Origin: Gossypium raimondii
Lineage: Eukaryota; Streptophyta; Magnoliopsida; Malvales; Malvaceae
Direction of reading: 5' to 3'
Length of the DNA stretch: 64,000 nucleotides
NCBI RefSeq assembly: GCF_025698545.1
Contig: NC_068569.1
Coordinates: forward strand, 23,064,001-23,128,000
Both the position numbers and the translations under genes were made by a program. Below, piece after piece: positions 13,020 to 23,527 of the stretch. How positions within the stretch are numbered: position 1 is the stretch's first letter; every line of letters begins with the position of its first letter. Below the pieces are notes generated by a model. The model was not told the DNA's origin. It did not search any database and saw only the letters and a program-made list of their open reading frames with translations.

Positions 13020-13120
13020 TTATTATACACTCATCTATATCTAATATATTCTTCAACTTAATTTAATTTTAATTAAATTATGTAAAACAATTAAAATTTC
13101 TTCTTTTACAAAATTTTTAG
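13020..13120 (+). repeat. Host direct repeat, left copy, flanking the truncated gypsy element
   Basis: This stretch starts 'ttattatacactcatctat' and ends 'aaaatttttag'. It recurs at 19441-19548 with a handful of substitutions and a 7-bp indel, immediately outside the 3' LTR. It is far longer than the 5-bp duplication an LTR element normally makes. Confidence 0.85.
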
Positions 13121-14600
13121 AGGAAGATATGTGTCTAGAGGAACCTCAAGACTTCAAAGATGTTTGAGACTGTAGCTTATCTCCTGATTTGTTAAAGATG
13201 GTAGAGCAAGTCGAAAAACAGATCCTATCTTACAAAAAAATCAACGGAGATTGTGGGCTTAGGAGAAAAGAAAGAGGTGAAGATCAGAGCATGTATCACT
13301 GCAAAGACAAAGCGAGATGTCATTAAGTTACTCTAAGAATTCAAGGATGTTTTCGCATGATCAAGATATGTATGATCTGCTAAGACATATGGATGCTGTT
13401 GAGTCTAAGAAATATTAGAAAAGGTCCATAAGGGTGTCTGAGGAACACATCCTAATAGTTTTGCAATGGCTAAGAAAATCATGAGATATGGTTACTGCTG
13501 GTCCACTATGGAAGGGGATTGCATCAGTATACCAAGTGTCAAATTTGTGGAGTCAAGACTTAAGTGCTTTCTTCATCTCTTCATTTTATGACTCTTCCAT
13601 GACCTTGCTCTATGAGGGGCATGGATGTCATCGAATTGATCGCGCCGAAAGCTTCTGGTGGTCATCGAGTCATCTTTGTGGTCATCGATTACTTCACTAA
13701 ATGGGTGAAAGCTGCTTCATATGTCGGTGTCAAAATGGATAGACAACAAATTCCTAAAAAGGAAATCATATGTCGGTATGGAATGCCAAAAGGCTCATAT
13801 CAGACAATGCATTGAATTTGAACAACGGCACGACATCAGAAGTTTGCAGTCTGTTCAAGATTAACACCATGTCGCCCAAAATGAACAGTTCAATGGAGGC
13901 AAAAAAAAAGCAAAAACAAAAAAACAAAACAAAAAAAAACCTCTACCGGGGCACCTCATTTCCCATTGGTATATGAAATAGAGGCAGTCTTACCCATCGA
14001 AGGTGATATTTCTTCCATTCGAGTCTTGTCAGAGTTGAAGTTGGATGAAGCAGAATGGATCCAAGCCCGATATGATCAGTTATATTTGATCGAAGAGTAA
14101 GGGTTAAAAGCTATCCGTCATGGTCAAATGTACCAAAAGCGAATGATACGAGTTCACCAAAAAAGTTCGCTCCAGAGAATTCTATAAGGGGGACCTGATA
14201 TCGAAGAAGATCATTCCCATATAAAAGGACTTCAGAAGAAAGTGGATGTCAAACTGGAAAGGACCTTATGAGGAAGGCCTTATCTGGAAAAGCGTCGATA
14301 TTGACCAAGATGGATGGCAAGAACCTGCCTAATCTTGAGAATTCTGATTCAAGCAATAAATACTTCACTTGAAAAAGAAACAAAATGAAAAAAACAAAAC
14401 GAAAAAGAAAAAGAAAAATGAGAGGCCAAGGTGAAAACTCGCAAAGGGCGCCTTGAGACCAAAGGGGTTTTGAATTGAAAACCCAGGAATGGGCAGTTCA
14501 AATTTTGATTGAATTTGGGGCATGCGGTAGTCTTGTCCTCTCCAAATTAATAAGAAGGAGAGATGCTACATCTTGGGGCATCCACAAAGTCTTCTAGGAC
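13121..14600 (+). mobile_element. Ty3/gypsy (Tat/Ogre-like) pol remnant, 5'-truncated
   Basis: Decayed retrotransposon polyprotein. 13121-13460 carries the stretch before reverse transcriptase, with an EFKDVFA-like motif and several stops. The reverse transcriptase and RNase H are missing. At about 13500 the sequence jumps to an integrase zinc-binding-like stretch, then the core (13612-13800) with GMDVI, a VVIDYFTKWVKAAS block and IICRYGMPK. The region around 13980-14350 matches the integrase C-terminus ('YGMEAVLP'-like start, ARYDQL, MYQKRM). Stops and frameshifts occur throughout. The strand and the 3' arrays plus LTR downstream make it one element. It cannot move on its own. Confidence 0.85.
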
Positions 14601-15249
14601 TTCTAAACACATATCAAGTTCAAAAGGGTCCTCAGGATGTTTGGGACAGAGAAGCTCATGTTGCGATATTTGGGGCACCTACTTCCATTTTTGTATTTTG
14701 GTAAAATACACCATCTTGATTAATTTATTCTCATTTTTTTATTCTAGCAAAATTCGTTATCTTGATTGATTCATTCATTTCAAGCATTTGCTCTTAACAA
14801 AATTTCATCTTGTCCATTTTGATAATCTTTTTCAAGCATTTTTCATTGAAATAACGATTACTGGACTGATAATATTCAAGCAGAAGGAGTTCTGCATATT
14901 ACTCTGAAAACTTCTAAATAGTACGATGACCTGAAACAGGGCTATTGTTTAGAACTAACCAACTTAAGGGTTAGAAGCATTGGAGAAAGAATAGTCTAAA
15001 TTGCGACTATTTTTTTGGTTTTTCTGTCAAAGATACCGACTGAACAAGAAGGTATCAGCGATGGAACCTTGATGAACAACGAGGAATGACAACTCAAACA
15101 TTAAAAAGGGATCATTCTCATGACATTCTGCATTCATGCAAATATCATTCATACACATCTAGTTAGGAGCATGTGATTCATTCTAATCATGTCATCCTAA
15201 ACACTAGGTATAAGTAGGTCCATAAAATGGATTTTACAGGTCATGTTCC

Positions 15250-15560
15250 CCAGAGAACAGATCAAAGAAATAGATCCTATACCCCTGAAGTTGCAGTGGG
15301 ATGGATTGAAGTCATTAAAGCAGATCTTGTCTTCATGTATTGGCGTGAAGTAGATCGAAGATAGCAGGTCATGTCTTCCTATATTGGTAGGAAGTGGATC
15401 GAAGATGCAAATCTTGTCTTCCCATACTGGTGGCGAAGTAGATCGAAGAAAGCAGATCTTGTCTTCATGTATTGGTAGGAAGTGGATCGAAGATGCAGAT
15501 CTTGTCTTCCCATACTGGTGGCGAAGTAGATCGAAGAAAACAGATCTTATCTCTCTAAAG
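15250..15560 (+). repeat. Tandem repeat array 1 (88-bp period)
   Basis: The repeat is 'cagatcttgtcttc' plus 'atactggtggcgaagtagat', alternating with a variant 'tattggtaggaagtggatcg'. The block 'catactggtgg' recurs at 15423 and 15511. It lies between pol and the 3' LTR, where Tat/Ogre elements often carry minisatellites. Confidence 0.8.
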
Positions 15561-15599
15561 TTGCAATAGAGCAAATCATATCAAACCTTATCTCTCTGG

Positions 15600-16145
15600 C
15601 GGTACAGTAGAGCAGATTAAAGCTACGACGGTGAATCTTGCTTCCCTGATATTGCAATTTAAAAGATTGAAGCCGCAACGGCGAATCTTACTTCCCTGGC
15701 AGTACAGTGGAACTGATTAAAGCTACAACGACGAATCTTGCTTCCCCAACATTGTAATTTAAAAGATTGAAGCCGCAGCAACGAATCTTACTTCCTTGGT
15801 GGTGCAGCGGGACTGATTAAAGCTACAACGGCGAATCTTGCTTCCCCGACATTGCAATTTAAAAGATTGAATACGCAATGGCGAATCTTACTTCCATGGC
15901 AATGCAGTGGAGTAGATTAAAGCTACAACGGTGAATCTTGCTTCCCTGACATTGCAATTAAAAAGATTGAAGCCGCAATGGCGAATCTTACTTCCTTGGC
16001 GATACAGTGGAGCAGATTAAAGCTACGACGGTGAATCTTACTTCCCCGACATTGCAATTTAAAAGATTGAAGCTGCAACAGGGAATCTTACTTCCTTAGT
16101 GGTGCAGCAGAACTGATTAAAGCTAGAACAGCGAATCTTGCTTCC
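15600..16145 (+). repeat. Tandem repeat array 2 (100-bp period)
   Basis: The block 'gattaaagctac' recurs about every 100 bp (near 15615, 15715, 15815 and on to about 16115). Each unit is two related ~50-bp halves: one has 'gaatcttgcttcc' then 'ttgcaatttaaaagattgaa', the other 'gaatcttacttcc' then 'cagtgga'. There are about five to six units. Confidence 0.85.
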
Positions 16146-16860
16146 CCGACATTGCAGTTAATCGGATTAAAACTACAAATCTTATCTCCCTATGCAGTAG
16201 TGGAACAGATTGCATCAAGTCTTATCTCCCTAAGCAGTAGTGGAGCAGACGAAATAAACCAATCCTATCTCCCTAAAGTTACAATGGAGCAGATTAAAAC
16301 CACAAAACTTATCTCCCTAAGCAGTAGTGGAGCAGATCGCATCAGATATTATCTCCCTAAGCAGTAGTGGAGCAGACGAAATAAACCAATCCTATCTCCC
16401 TGAAGTTACAGTGGAGCGGATTAAAACCACAGATCTTATCTCCCTAAGCAGTAGTGGAGCAGACCGAAAAAAACCAATCCTATCTCCCTGAAGTTGCAGT
16501 GGAGCAGATTAAAACCACAGATCTTATCTCCCTAAGCAGTAGTGGAGCAGATCGCATCAAGTCTTATCTCCCTAAGCAGTAGTGGAGCAGACCGAAAAAA
16601 ACCAATCCTATCTCCCTAAAGTTGCAGTGGAGCGGATTAAAACCACAGATCTTACCTCCCTAAGCAGTAGTGGAGCAGATCACATCAAGTTTTATCTCCC
16701 TAAGCAGTAGTGGAGCAGATAAAAGAAACCAATCCTATCTTCCTGAAGTTGCAGTGGAGCGGATTAAAACCCAATCTCATCCCCATGGAGTTACAGCAGA
16801 GTAGATTGAAGCTACAAGTTGTGTCTGAAGTTGCAATAGGGTGGATCAAAGCAACAAGAC
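16146..16860 (+). repeat. Tandem repeat array 3 (higher-order, ~127 bp)
   Basis: It is built from the block 'tatctccctaagcagtagtg' and a related block 'ctatctccctgaagttgcag', in a repeating three-part order. The 'gcatcaagtc'-type junction recurs at about 16211, 16338, 16553 and 16681, which gives a period near 127 bp with one irregular 215-bp interval. Confidence 0.8.
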
Positions 16861-16996
16861 GCAGTGGACTGGAATGAAGCTACTTGAAGAAGAGAAGTAC
16901 CAAAAGAAGTCAAGACTCGACGAGACCGGGCAAAATGGGCCTTTTTGAAGTCTTTGCTCCATTCTCGTTACACGACAATGAGCAAAGAAGGGCAGT

Positions 16997-19439
16997 TGTA
17001 AGACTCAATTTTTGCCCGAGCCCAGGCAAACAGAAACAAACACAAAAATCCAAACACAAAATAAATCAAATCCATTACAAATCCAAAAACAAACTAAACC
17101 AAGCCCAAACCTAACCCTAGTAGCCCAAAGCCCACTAACTTAAAAAATTTTCAGCAAAAAAACCCTAGCCTCAAGCTAGCCGCCGCTCCTACCCCCAGGC
17201 CTATGCCACGTCTCCAGCACCGCACGCCTCCATGCGCCTGCCACCACCGTCAGTTTGACACCTGCAGAAGAAAGCATCACATGCAACAAAAAGAAGCAGA
17301 AAAACAAATCACAAAACAACAAAAAATAGATATCAAAAAGTCGTGTAAATCGGCTATAAAAGCCTAAATCGGATGCTTGTACAGGTTGCTTCCCCTTTTT
17401 ACGAATTTTTGAAATAAAAAAGAACAAAATGTTGCTGTTTTCTTCTTTTTCGATTCATCTATTTATTTTATTTATCTGTTTTGCAAATCTTTTTTTTTAA
17501 AAAAAACTAGTAATAAAAGAGGATAAAAAAGAGAAGGGAAGAAACTTACCTAGGGCCGCATGCAAGGTCCGTCGCCGGAACCGTCTTGGTCGGTGAAATC
17601 GGACCCGAGGGGCCATGGGGTTTTTCTTCTTCGCTTCGAGCCGAAGCTTGACCTTCAAATGGCCTTTAAATCGGTAAAGACTGATCTTTGCGTCGCTCAG
17701 ACCATCGCCTCTGGCTGAAGTCACAATGCATGCCCGACGGTGGCCCTGTTGACCGGAGTTGAAGGCTGAGAGAGAACCAAACTGTTCTCTGTTTTTTTTG
17801 AAAAAAAATGAAGCTGGAAATGTTTTTTTTTCTTTTTTTGCTATTTATATCAGATATAAAACGACGCCGTTTGGCCCCCTTACCCGCGTGCATGACCCGA
17901 CCCGTTCGAAGGGATCCGCGCATTTCTGTTGAATGAGCTATTTGCGCCATTGGTCCTTCCTCGTTGTTGATTGTTTTAATTTAGTCATTTTGCTTGTTTA
18001 TTTATTTTCTTTATTTTGGCCCCGCAAATTTTTCGCATGTTCCAATTTAGTCCGCGCATAAATGCTGCGCTTCAGGACTTGGGCATATTGCCCAATCAGT
18101 TCTTCGCACTTTGCGCGTGCTTCATTTCAGCCCCCTGAACCTTTTATTTGCGAATTTGGCCCCAAATTATTGGTCTAATTTCAATTCGATCCTCGGCCTT
18201 TTAAACTTCAAGTTTTTTTTATTTTTTTATATAAATATACATATTTAAAAATCAATTTTATTTAATATTTTATTTAATGTTATTTACTTATTTATATATA
18301 TATTAACTTCAGATTTTGTCATATTCATATACATGCATACATTTTATAATACACATACATTTTAATTAATACACATACTTATACATGTTTATATTCTATA
18401 ATCTATATGCATTTTTTATATATCTATGTATATATATTTTTATGTAATATTGACATATAAAAATACATTTTATGTTTTTCGTTTTAAAATATGTACATGC
18501 ATACATATATTTTTATGTAATATTGACATATATTTTATGATATACATATATACACGTTTTTATTTTATAAAATTGTCCACATAAATATACATATGTCTTT
18601 TCACATTTTTTAATTTTATTCATCTTCTTTATTGTTATTATTATTTATTTACTTATTTACATGTTTATTATCATTTCAAAAGGATATTTTAATTCTATTC
18701 GTTTATTTACTTGTTATTAAGTGATTGATTCATCTATTATATTTATTTATTCCATTTTTTATGATTGTTTGTATTATTTATCTTTCACTCGTTATATTCG
18801 TTATTGTTTTGTCACACATGCTACCACCATGCATCAAAAGGAAAATTTTTTAAAATAAGGCAATATTTCGTATTTGAAAATTCGAGAAGCCGTGCCCTAA
18901 CTTACTAGGTTTCGATTTTTCTCGCGTTGAACCTAAATAACCGAATATCCTTTTAAAATTAAAATAAATGAGGTTTAAATATAAAAATAAAAGGCAAGCT
19001 TACTCTCAAAAATACGAGATGTCGTGTCCTAACTTACTGGATGTGACATCTTGTTACTTCGAGATAAGGAAGCATTTTCTATTTTTTATTTATTCGAGTA
19101 TTTTTAAAATAACACAATAAAGAGGGATCGTATTTTTTTTAAATTCTTTTCGAGTTTTGATCTTCGACACTGAGACATTAATTAACCAACTAGGTACCAA
19201 TTTTGGGCGTATCGAGGGTGCTAATCCTTCCTCGTGCGTAACTGACTCTCGAACCCGTTTTTCTGAATTTCGTAGACCAAAATCGTTGTTTTAATAAAAA
19301 TTAAATCGTTTATTAAAAACAACCTCTTTTCGGTGAGCCGATCACACCTCATCAAAAAAGATTGGTGGCGACTCCCATTTTAATTTTTGTTTTCAAAATC
19401 CAAGTCGACCCAATTTTATCAAAAAAAATGGTGTCAACA
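16997..19439 (+). mobile_element. 3' LTR of the truncated Ty3/gypsy element
   Basis: It begins TGTAAGACTC just after a purine-rich tract ('gagcaaagaagggcag', the polypurine tract) and ends GTGTCAACA, so the termini are TG...CA and the length is about 2,443 bp. Near the end are 'ggtggcgactccc' and 'aagtcgaccc', common in plant gypsy LTR 3' ends. The matching 5' LTR is absent. Host sequence resumes at 19441 with the second copy of the flanking direct repeat. Confidence 0.85.
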
Positions 19440-19440
19440 A

Positions 19441-19548
19441 TTATTATACACTCATCTATTTCTAATATCTTCTTCAACTTAATTTAATTTTAATACAATT
19501 ATGTAAAACAATTAAATTTTCTTCTTTCTTCTTTTATAAAATTTTTAG
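19441..19548 (+). repeat. Host direct repeat, right copy
   Basis: Second copy of the ~100-bp sequence at 13020-13120. It differs by a few substitutions and an extra 'tcttctt'-like insertion. It starts one base after the LTR end. Confidence 0.85.
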
Positions 19549-20903
19549 ACTAGCAGATGTTTTACACATGGACATGTTACTAAATGTATCCCTGGATGGG
19601 ACCTTATTTGCTGCATGAACCCATCTCTATGTTCTGTTCGATTTTCTCTTATCACCTGTTTTTGGCCTTTTCTTCTTCTTGTATGGCGTGTATGCCTGCA
19701 AATCATGAACATCTGAAAGAAGGTCCAATTATATATATAAGAAAAAAACAACATATCAACATGTCTTAACCTTTCATTTGGACTTCACCATTTGCGTTAA
19801 TATTGGGTCGTTATAGAATTTAAGTATGAGTTTAAATGGACATGGACAAATATTTTAGGTTAAAATTTGCTATTAATCTCTTTATTATGTATAAATTGTG
19901 TATTTAGTTCTTGTATTTTAATTTGTTCACTTTTAATTATGTATTTTTAGAATTTTAAAATTTTAGAATAAATCAAATGATAGTTATTAAATTCATTAAG
20001 TGAAATTTTGCTGTTTTAAAATTTGATGTGGCAAACACATTATTACATGTATAATGTCAAGTCAACTTGTTATTTCTACATATTACTTATAAAAACCTAT
20101 TAGTAGATTTATTGATTGTTGTTTGTATTAAGACTGAAATTTTGAAATTCAAAAATATTACAATTAAGAATGATTGAACTGGAGAATGTGGACTAGTTTT
20201 ACAACTTTACACACAATATAGGAATGATAGCATAATTTAACCCAATAAATTTAGCTACTATCATTTTTATTAAGACCAAAATTTCAAAATTAAAAGGTAG
20301 AGAGATTAAAATTAATAAAATTAAAATATAAGTAGTAAGTTTATAACTTAACATAACTCGACAAATATTTCAAAAAAAGTTGATTTTGGACATTTATAAA
20401 TGCATCACTTTTGAGGGGCAACAAGTTTGAATCTCAATGTATGATTTATCGATTCTGTTGACCTCATACCCACGTCATGGATTCGAATTGGTGGAGCAAC
20501 AAGTTCAAATTTATGCTATTAGATGATCATTTCAACTTATGTTATCATGTAATTAAGCTGTTGATGTGTTAAATTTGAGTTAAAATTTAATTCAAAATTT
20601 GTGAAATATAATTCGATCACTCAAACTTAAATAAATTCATGTACGACTTTTATATATTTAACATTTAAAATAAATATAAAAGCTATGTCATATTAAACAT
20701 TTTTCGTGCCATAAAAAATAGTAAACTATAAATTTAAATACCTCGAGTCATGGGTGAATTTAATTCCAGGTTAACATATTTTCTAGTAACCTTGCTAACA
20801 AATAACAACCCTTGATCCAATAGTTGGCTACACTCAGTCGACGAAAGAGAGAAATAAAGATAAAGGCAAAGAAGGAAGGAAAGAAAGGGTCAAAAAGGAA
20901 GGG
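19549..20903. other. Intergenic DNA upstream of the LIKE-COV gene
   Basis: No gene is recognised. About 19855-20240 looks like a diverged foldback element: arms with 'ttaatctctttattatgtat' and 'atttagttcttgtatttt' on the left and weaker complements on the right. A GA-rich tract at about 20844-20940 forms the 5' leader and first codons of the next gene. Confidence 0.5.
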
Positions 20904-23007
20904 ATGGGGACGAGAGAGAGGGATAGGGAGAGGGATAAAGATCGAGAGCTGCTTATCCCCGTCGCAACCATCTCCGACGATGAAGACTCCAAATCCTCCT
21001 CCTCTCCTCCTACTCCTACAATCTCCTCCACCTCCCATGGCCGCGAGGTGCTTGCCTTTCTTTCATCGACATGCATATGCATGCAATTGCATCATGATTT
21101 GTTTCATTTCCACTTAGATCCCATTTATGCAAGATTACATCAGGTTTGGGATTTGAATCCCATCTTTTGTGACCCTTTTACACAAAATGTAGACAACATT
21201 GTTCGAACCCGTGGCTTGGTTCGGAGATGGCATTTAGGTTTGAAGTTGGAACCTATTATTTGCAATCCTTTTATGAAAATCTTGTGATCTTTCGATTATT
21301 TATGAAATACTTTATCAAAATCTGACAATAAAAGTCTCTTGCAGCTTCTTGTTTGTGAATATGGTTTTAACTTTGTTTTGCATTCTGGCATAGGCATTTT
21401 TAAAAGTAATCCGTAGCTGGGCATGGAAAAAGTTTATGACAGGGTGGTAAGTCCTTTTCATCTTCAACCTTGGTACATTTTGCTCTTCTCTTGGCTTCCT
21501 ATATAGCATTGATTTGACTCTTATTTTTTAACATGTCCAACCCCATGCAAGAATATGAATCTTTTAGTATTCTTCAAATACACTGAAAATTTTGGAAAAA
21601 AATTGAACATACTCCGTATCCTACACATACAAGTACCTAAACCCGACACTCGCACCAAAGTAGCATAGGCTACATTACATATTCGAAGTTATCAGTGAGC
21701 ATTTAGTTCATATCCATGAGTTCATTAATTAGCTTGAAAATGATATTCAAGATCATAAAGCGTTAAAAATAATTGAGATTCTTTGAATTTTGTTTGTGAT
21801 GAAATGTGATATTTTGTTGCAGTGTCATACTTTTTCCACTGGCCATTACATTCTATGTTACTTGGGGTTTTATTCATCTCGTTGATGGTTTCTTCTCCCC
21901 AGTCTATGATCACCTAGGCATCAATATTTTTGGTAAGGCAAATTTCCTTCCTTTCCTTGGATCATCTTTTAACTTATTTTTTGATTGAGTTCATCACCTC
22001 CATGTCGCTACGTTTCTTCATTTTTCTTTTAAGTACTTGTATTCTATACTATACATTTTCGAGCATGGGTTTAAAGATATGACCTTTCAAATATAGAGAG
22101 AAACATAGAAAATTTGAACATACTGATGTTGGTGTATCGTATATGTATAAAACTCGACCGAGTCCTTCTTGAAACATAACCTAGAATCAATGCTTCATTA
22201 TCTAAAGGAATCTCGAGAAGCAGTGCCATTGTATTTTATCTGAATCATCATAAGGCATGACCGATCTTATAAGTTCAATGAATCTAACCTTTTTCAGATG
22301 TCAGGCGATATAATTGTTGCTTTGGAAACATGATGCAGGTCTAGGATTTGCTACATCCATCACATTTATCTTTTTAGTAGGCATTTTCATGTCATCTTGG
22401 GTGGGGCTTCGGTTCTTACTCTCGGCGAATTGTTCATTAAGAAGATGCCGCTAGTGAGCTATATTTATAGTGCCTCAAAGCAAATAAGTGCTGCAATCTC
22501 ACCAGGTAAAGTCTTTCTTTGCATATTTGTCGTCCGTAGTTTCCGAACTAACTCGAAAGCGACACCAAATATATCGACTTGCAGATCAGAATTCTAATGC
22601 TTTCAAAGAAGTCGCAATCATTCGGCATCCTGGTAAGGGGCAATATATGTTTGGTTTCATTACTTCTACAGTTGTTCTTCAAAAGGGTATAGGTGAAGAA
22701 GAACTTTGTTGTGTTTATGTTCCCACAAATCATCTTTATCTTGGTGATGTCCTTCTCATTAGTTCAACTGATATTTTGAGGCCTAATATATCCGTTCGAG
22801 AGGGGATCGGTATGAAACCAAAATCCAAGCTCAAACTTAAACTTGAACTCGAAATGAAAATCGAATCGTCCTGTATTAATAATTTCAAGTGTTTTTGCTG
22901 CAGAAATTGTTATCTCTGGGGGCATGTCTGTGCCTAAATTATTCACTATGATTGATCCTTCCGGCATTTCAGCAACAAGAACAGTCAATTTTGAAGCATC
23001 AGTATGA
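20904..23007 (+). CDS. LCV: LIKE-COV (DUF502) membrane protein, 6 exons, 1-nt frameshift in exon 4
   Basis: Homologue of CONTINUOUS VASCULAR RING 1 / LIKE-COV, integral membrane proteins linked to vascular patterning and Golgi/vacuolar trafficking. Exons: 20904-21047, 21394-21446, 21823-21932, 22339-22505, 22585-22809, 22904-23007. The N-terminus is polar, with RELLIPVA and a serine-rich stretch. It is followed by SWAWKKFMTG, a first membrane segment with FPLAITFYVTW then GFFSPVYDHLGINIFG, and a second with GFATSITFIFLVGIFMSSW. Then come ASVLTLGE, KKMPLVSYIYSASKQISAAISP, AFKEVAIIRHP, FGFITSTVV, ELCCVYVPTNHLYLGD and RPNISVREGIEIVISGGMS. Exons sum to 803 nt, one short of 268 codons. A G seems missing from the G run at 22403-22406. 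As written, translation stops at 22452-22454, after about 140 residues. Because the rest of the gene is well preserved, an assembly error or a recent mutation is likely. Confidence 0.92.
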
Positions 23008-23149
23008 AAATGGATTAACAATAATTAGAGCTTAATTTCTGTTTCTTATATATACATATTGGACCAAGCATACACTCAATTCATTCAAGAAATCAATATT
23101 TGAAAACATATATATGGTACAATGGATGGTAGTTTTTAGTTTCATTTTT

Positions 23150-23527
23150 TTTTTTTTCAAATTAGTGCTTCTTTCCTTTTCGTTTTGCCTCATAAGATAC
23201 AGTTGGAAGGGAGAGAAGAAGCAAAGAAAAACTTCAGAGGAAAACTTAAAGGAAGAGAGAAATGCAAGAACAAATTTTTTTTTTTCTTTCTTTCTTACTT
23301 GAAATGCCTTAACCAAGCATGTTTACAAATTCTTATCTAAATTATATCCTAATTCTTAACCACCAATCATTATTCTTATCCAAAATATAATACTTATCTA
23401 ATCCTAGTCAGCATTTTTATCCTACAGCTTATCCAATGATTGGTCACTAAAATATAACAACAAATCTAGTTAAAATAAAACAATATTAACAATATTTTAA
23501 ACATTAAAAATAACATTATTTTCAACA
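23150..23527 (-). mobile_element. LTR of the Ty1/copia element (minus orientation)
   Basis: Read on the - strand, the sequence TGTTGAAAATAATG begins at 23527, directly after a purine tract 'agaaaggaggag' (23528-23539) that follows the copia RNase H end. This is the expected start of a 3' LTR. Its other end was not found; it runs into the LIKE-COV 3' flank near 23.1 kb. Confidence 0.55.

Noticed and set aside
15197-15574. 125-codon - strand frame with repeated peptide units
   Set aside because: It is a translation of the 88-bp tandem array, whose period happens to stay partly open.
15250-16860. Possible CRISPR-like array
   Set aside because: The repeats are contiguous and degenerate with no unique spacers, and the genome is a plant's.
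17176-17950. Arginine-rich open frames on the - strand
   Set aside because: They lie inside the gypsy LTR and are explained by its GC-rich untranslated sequence.
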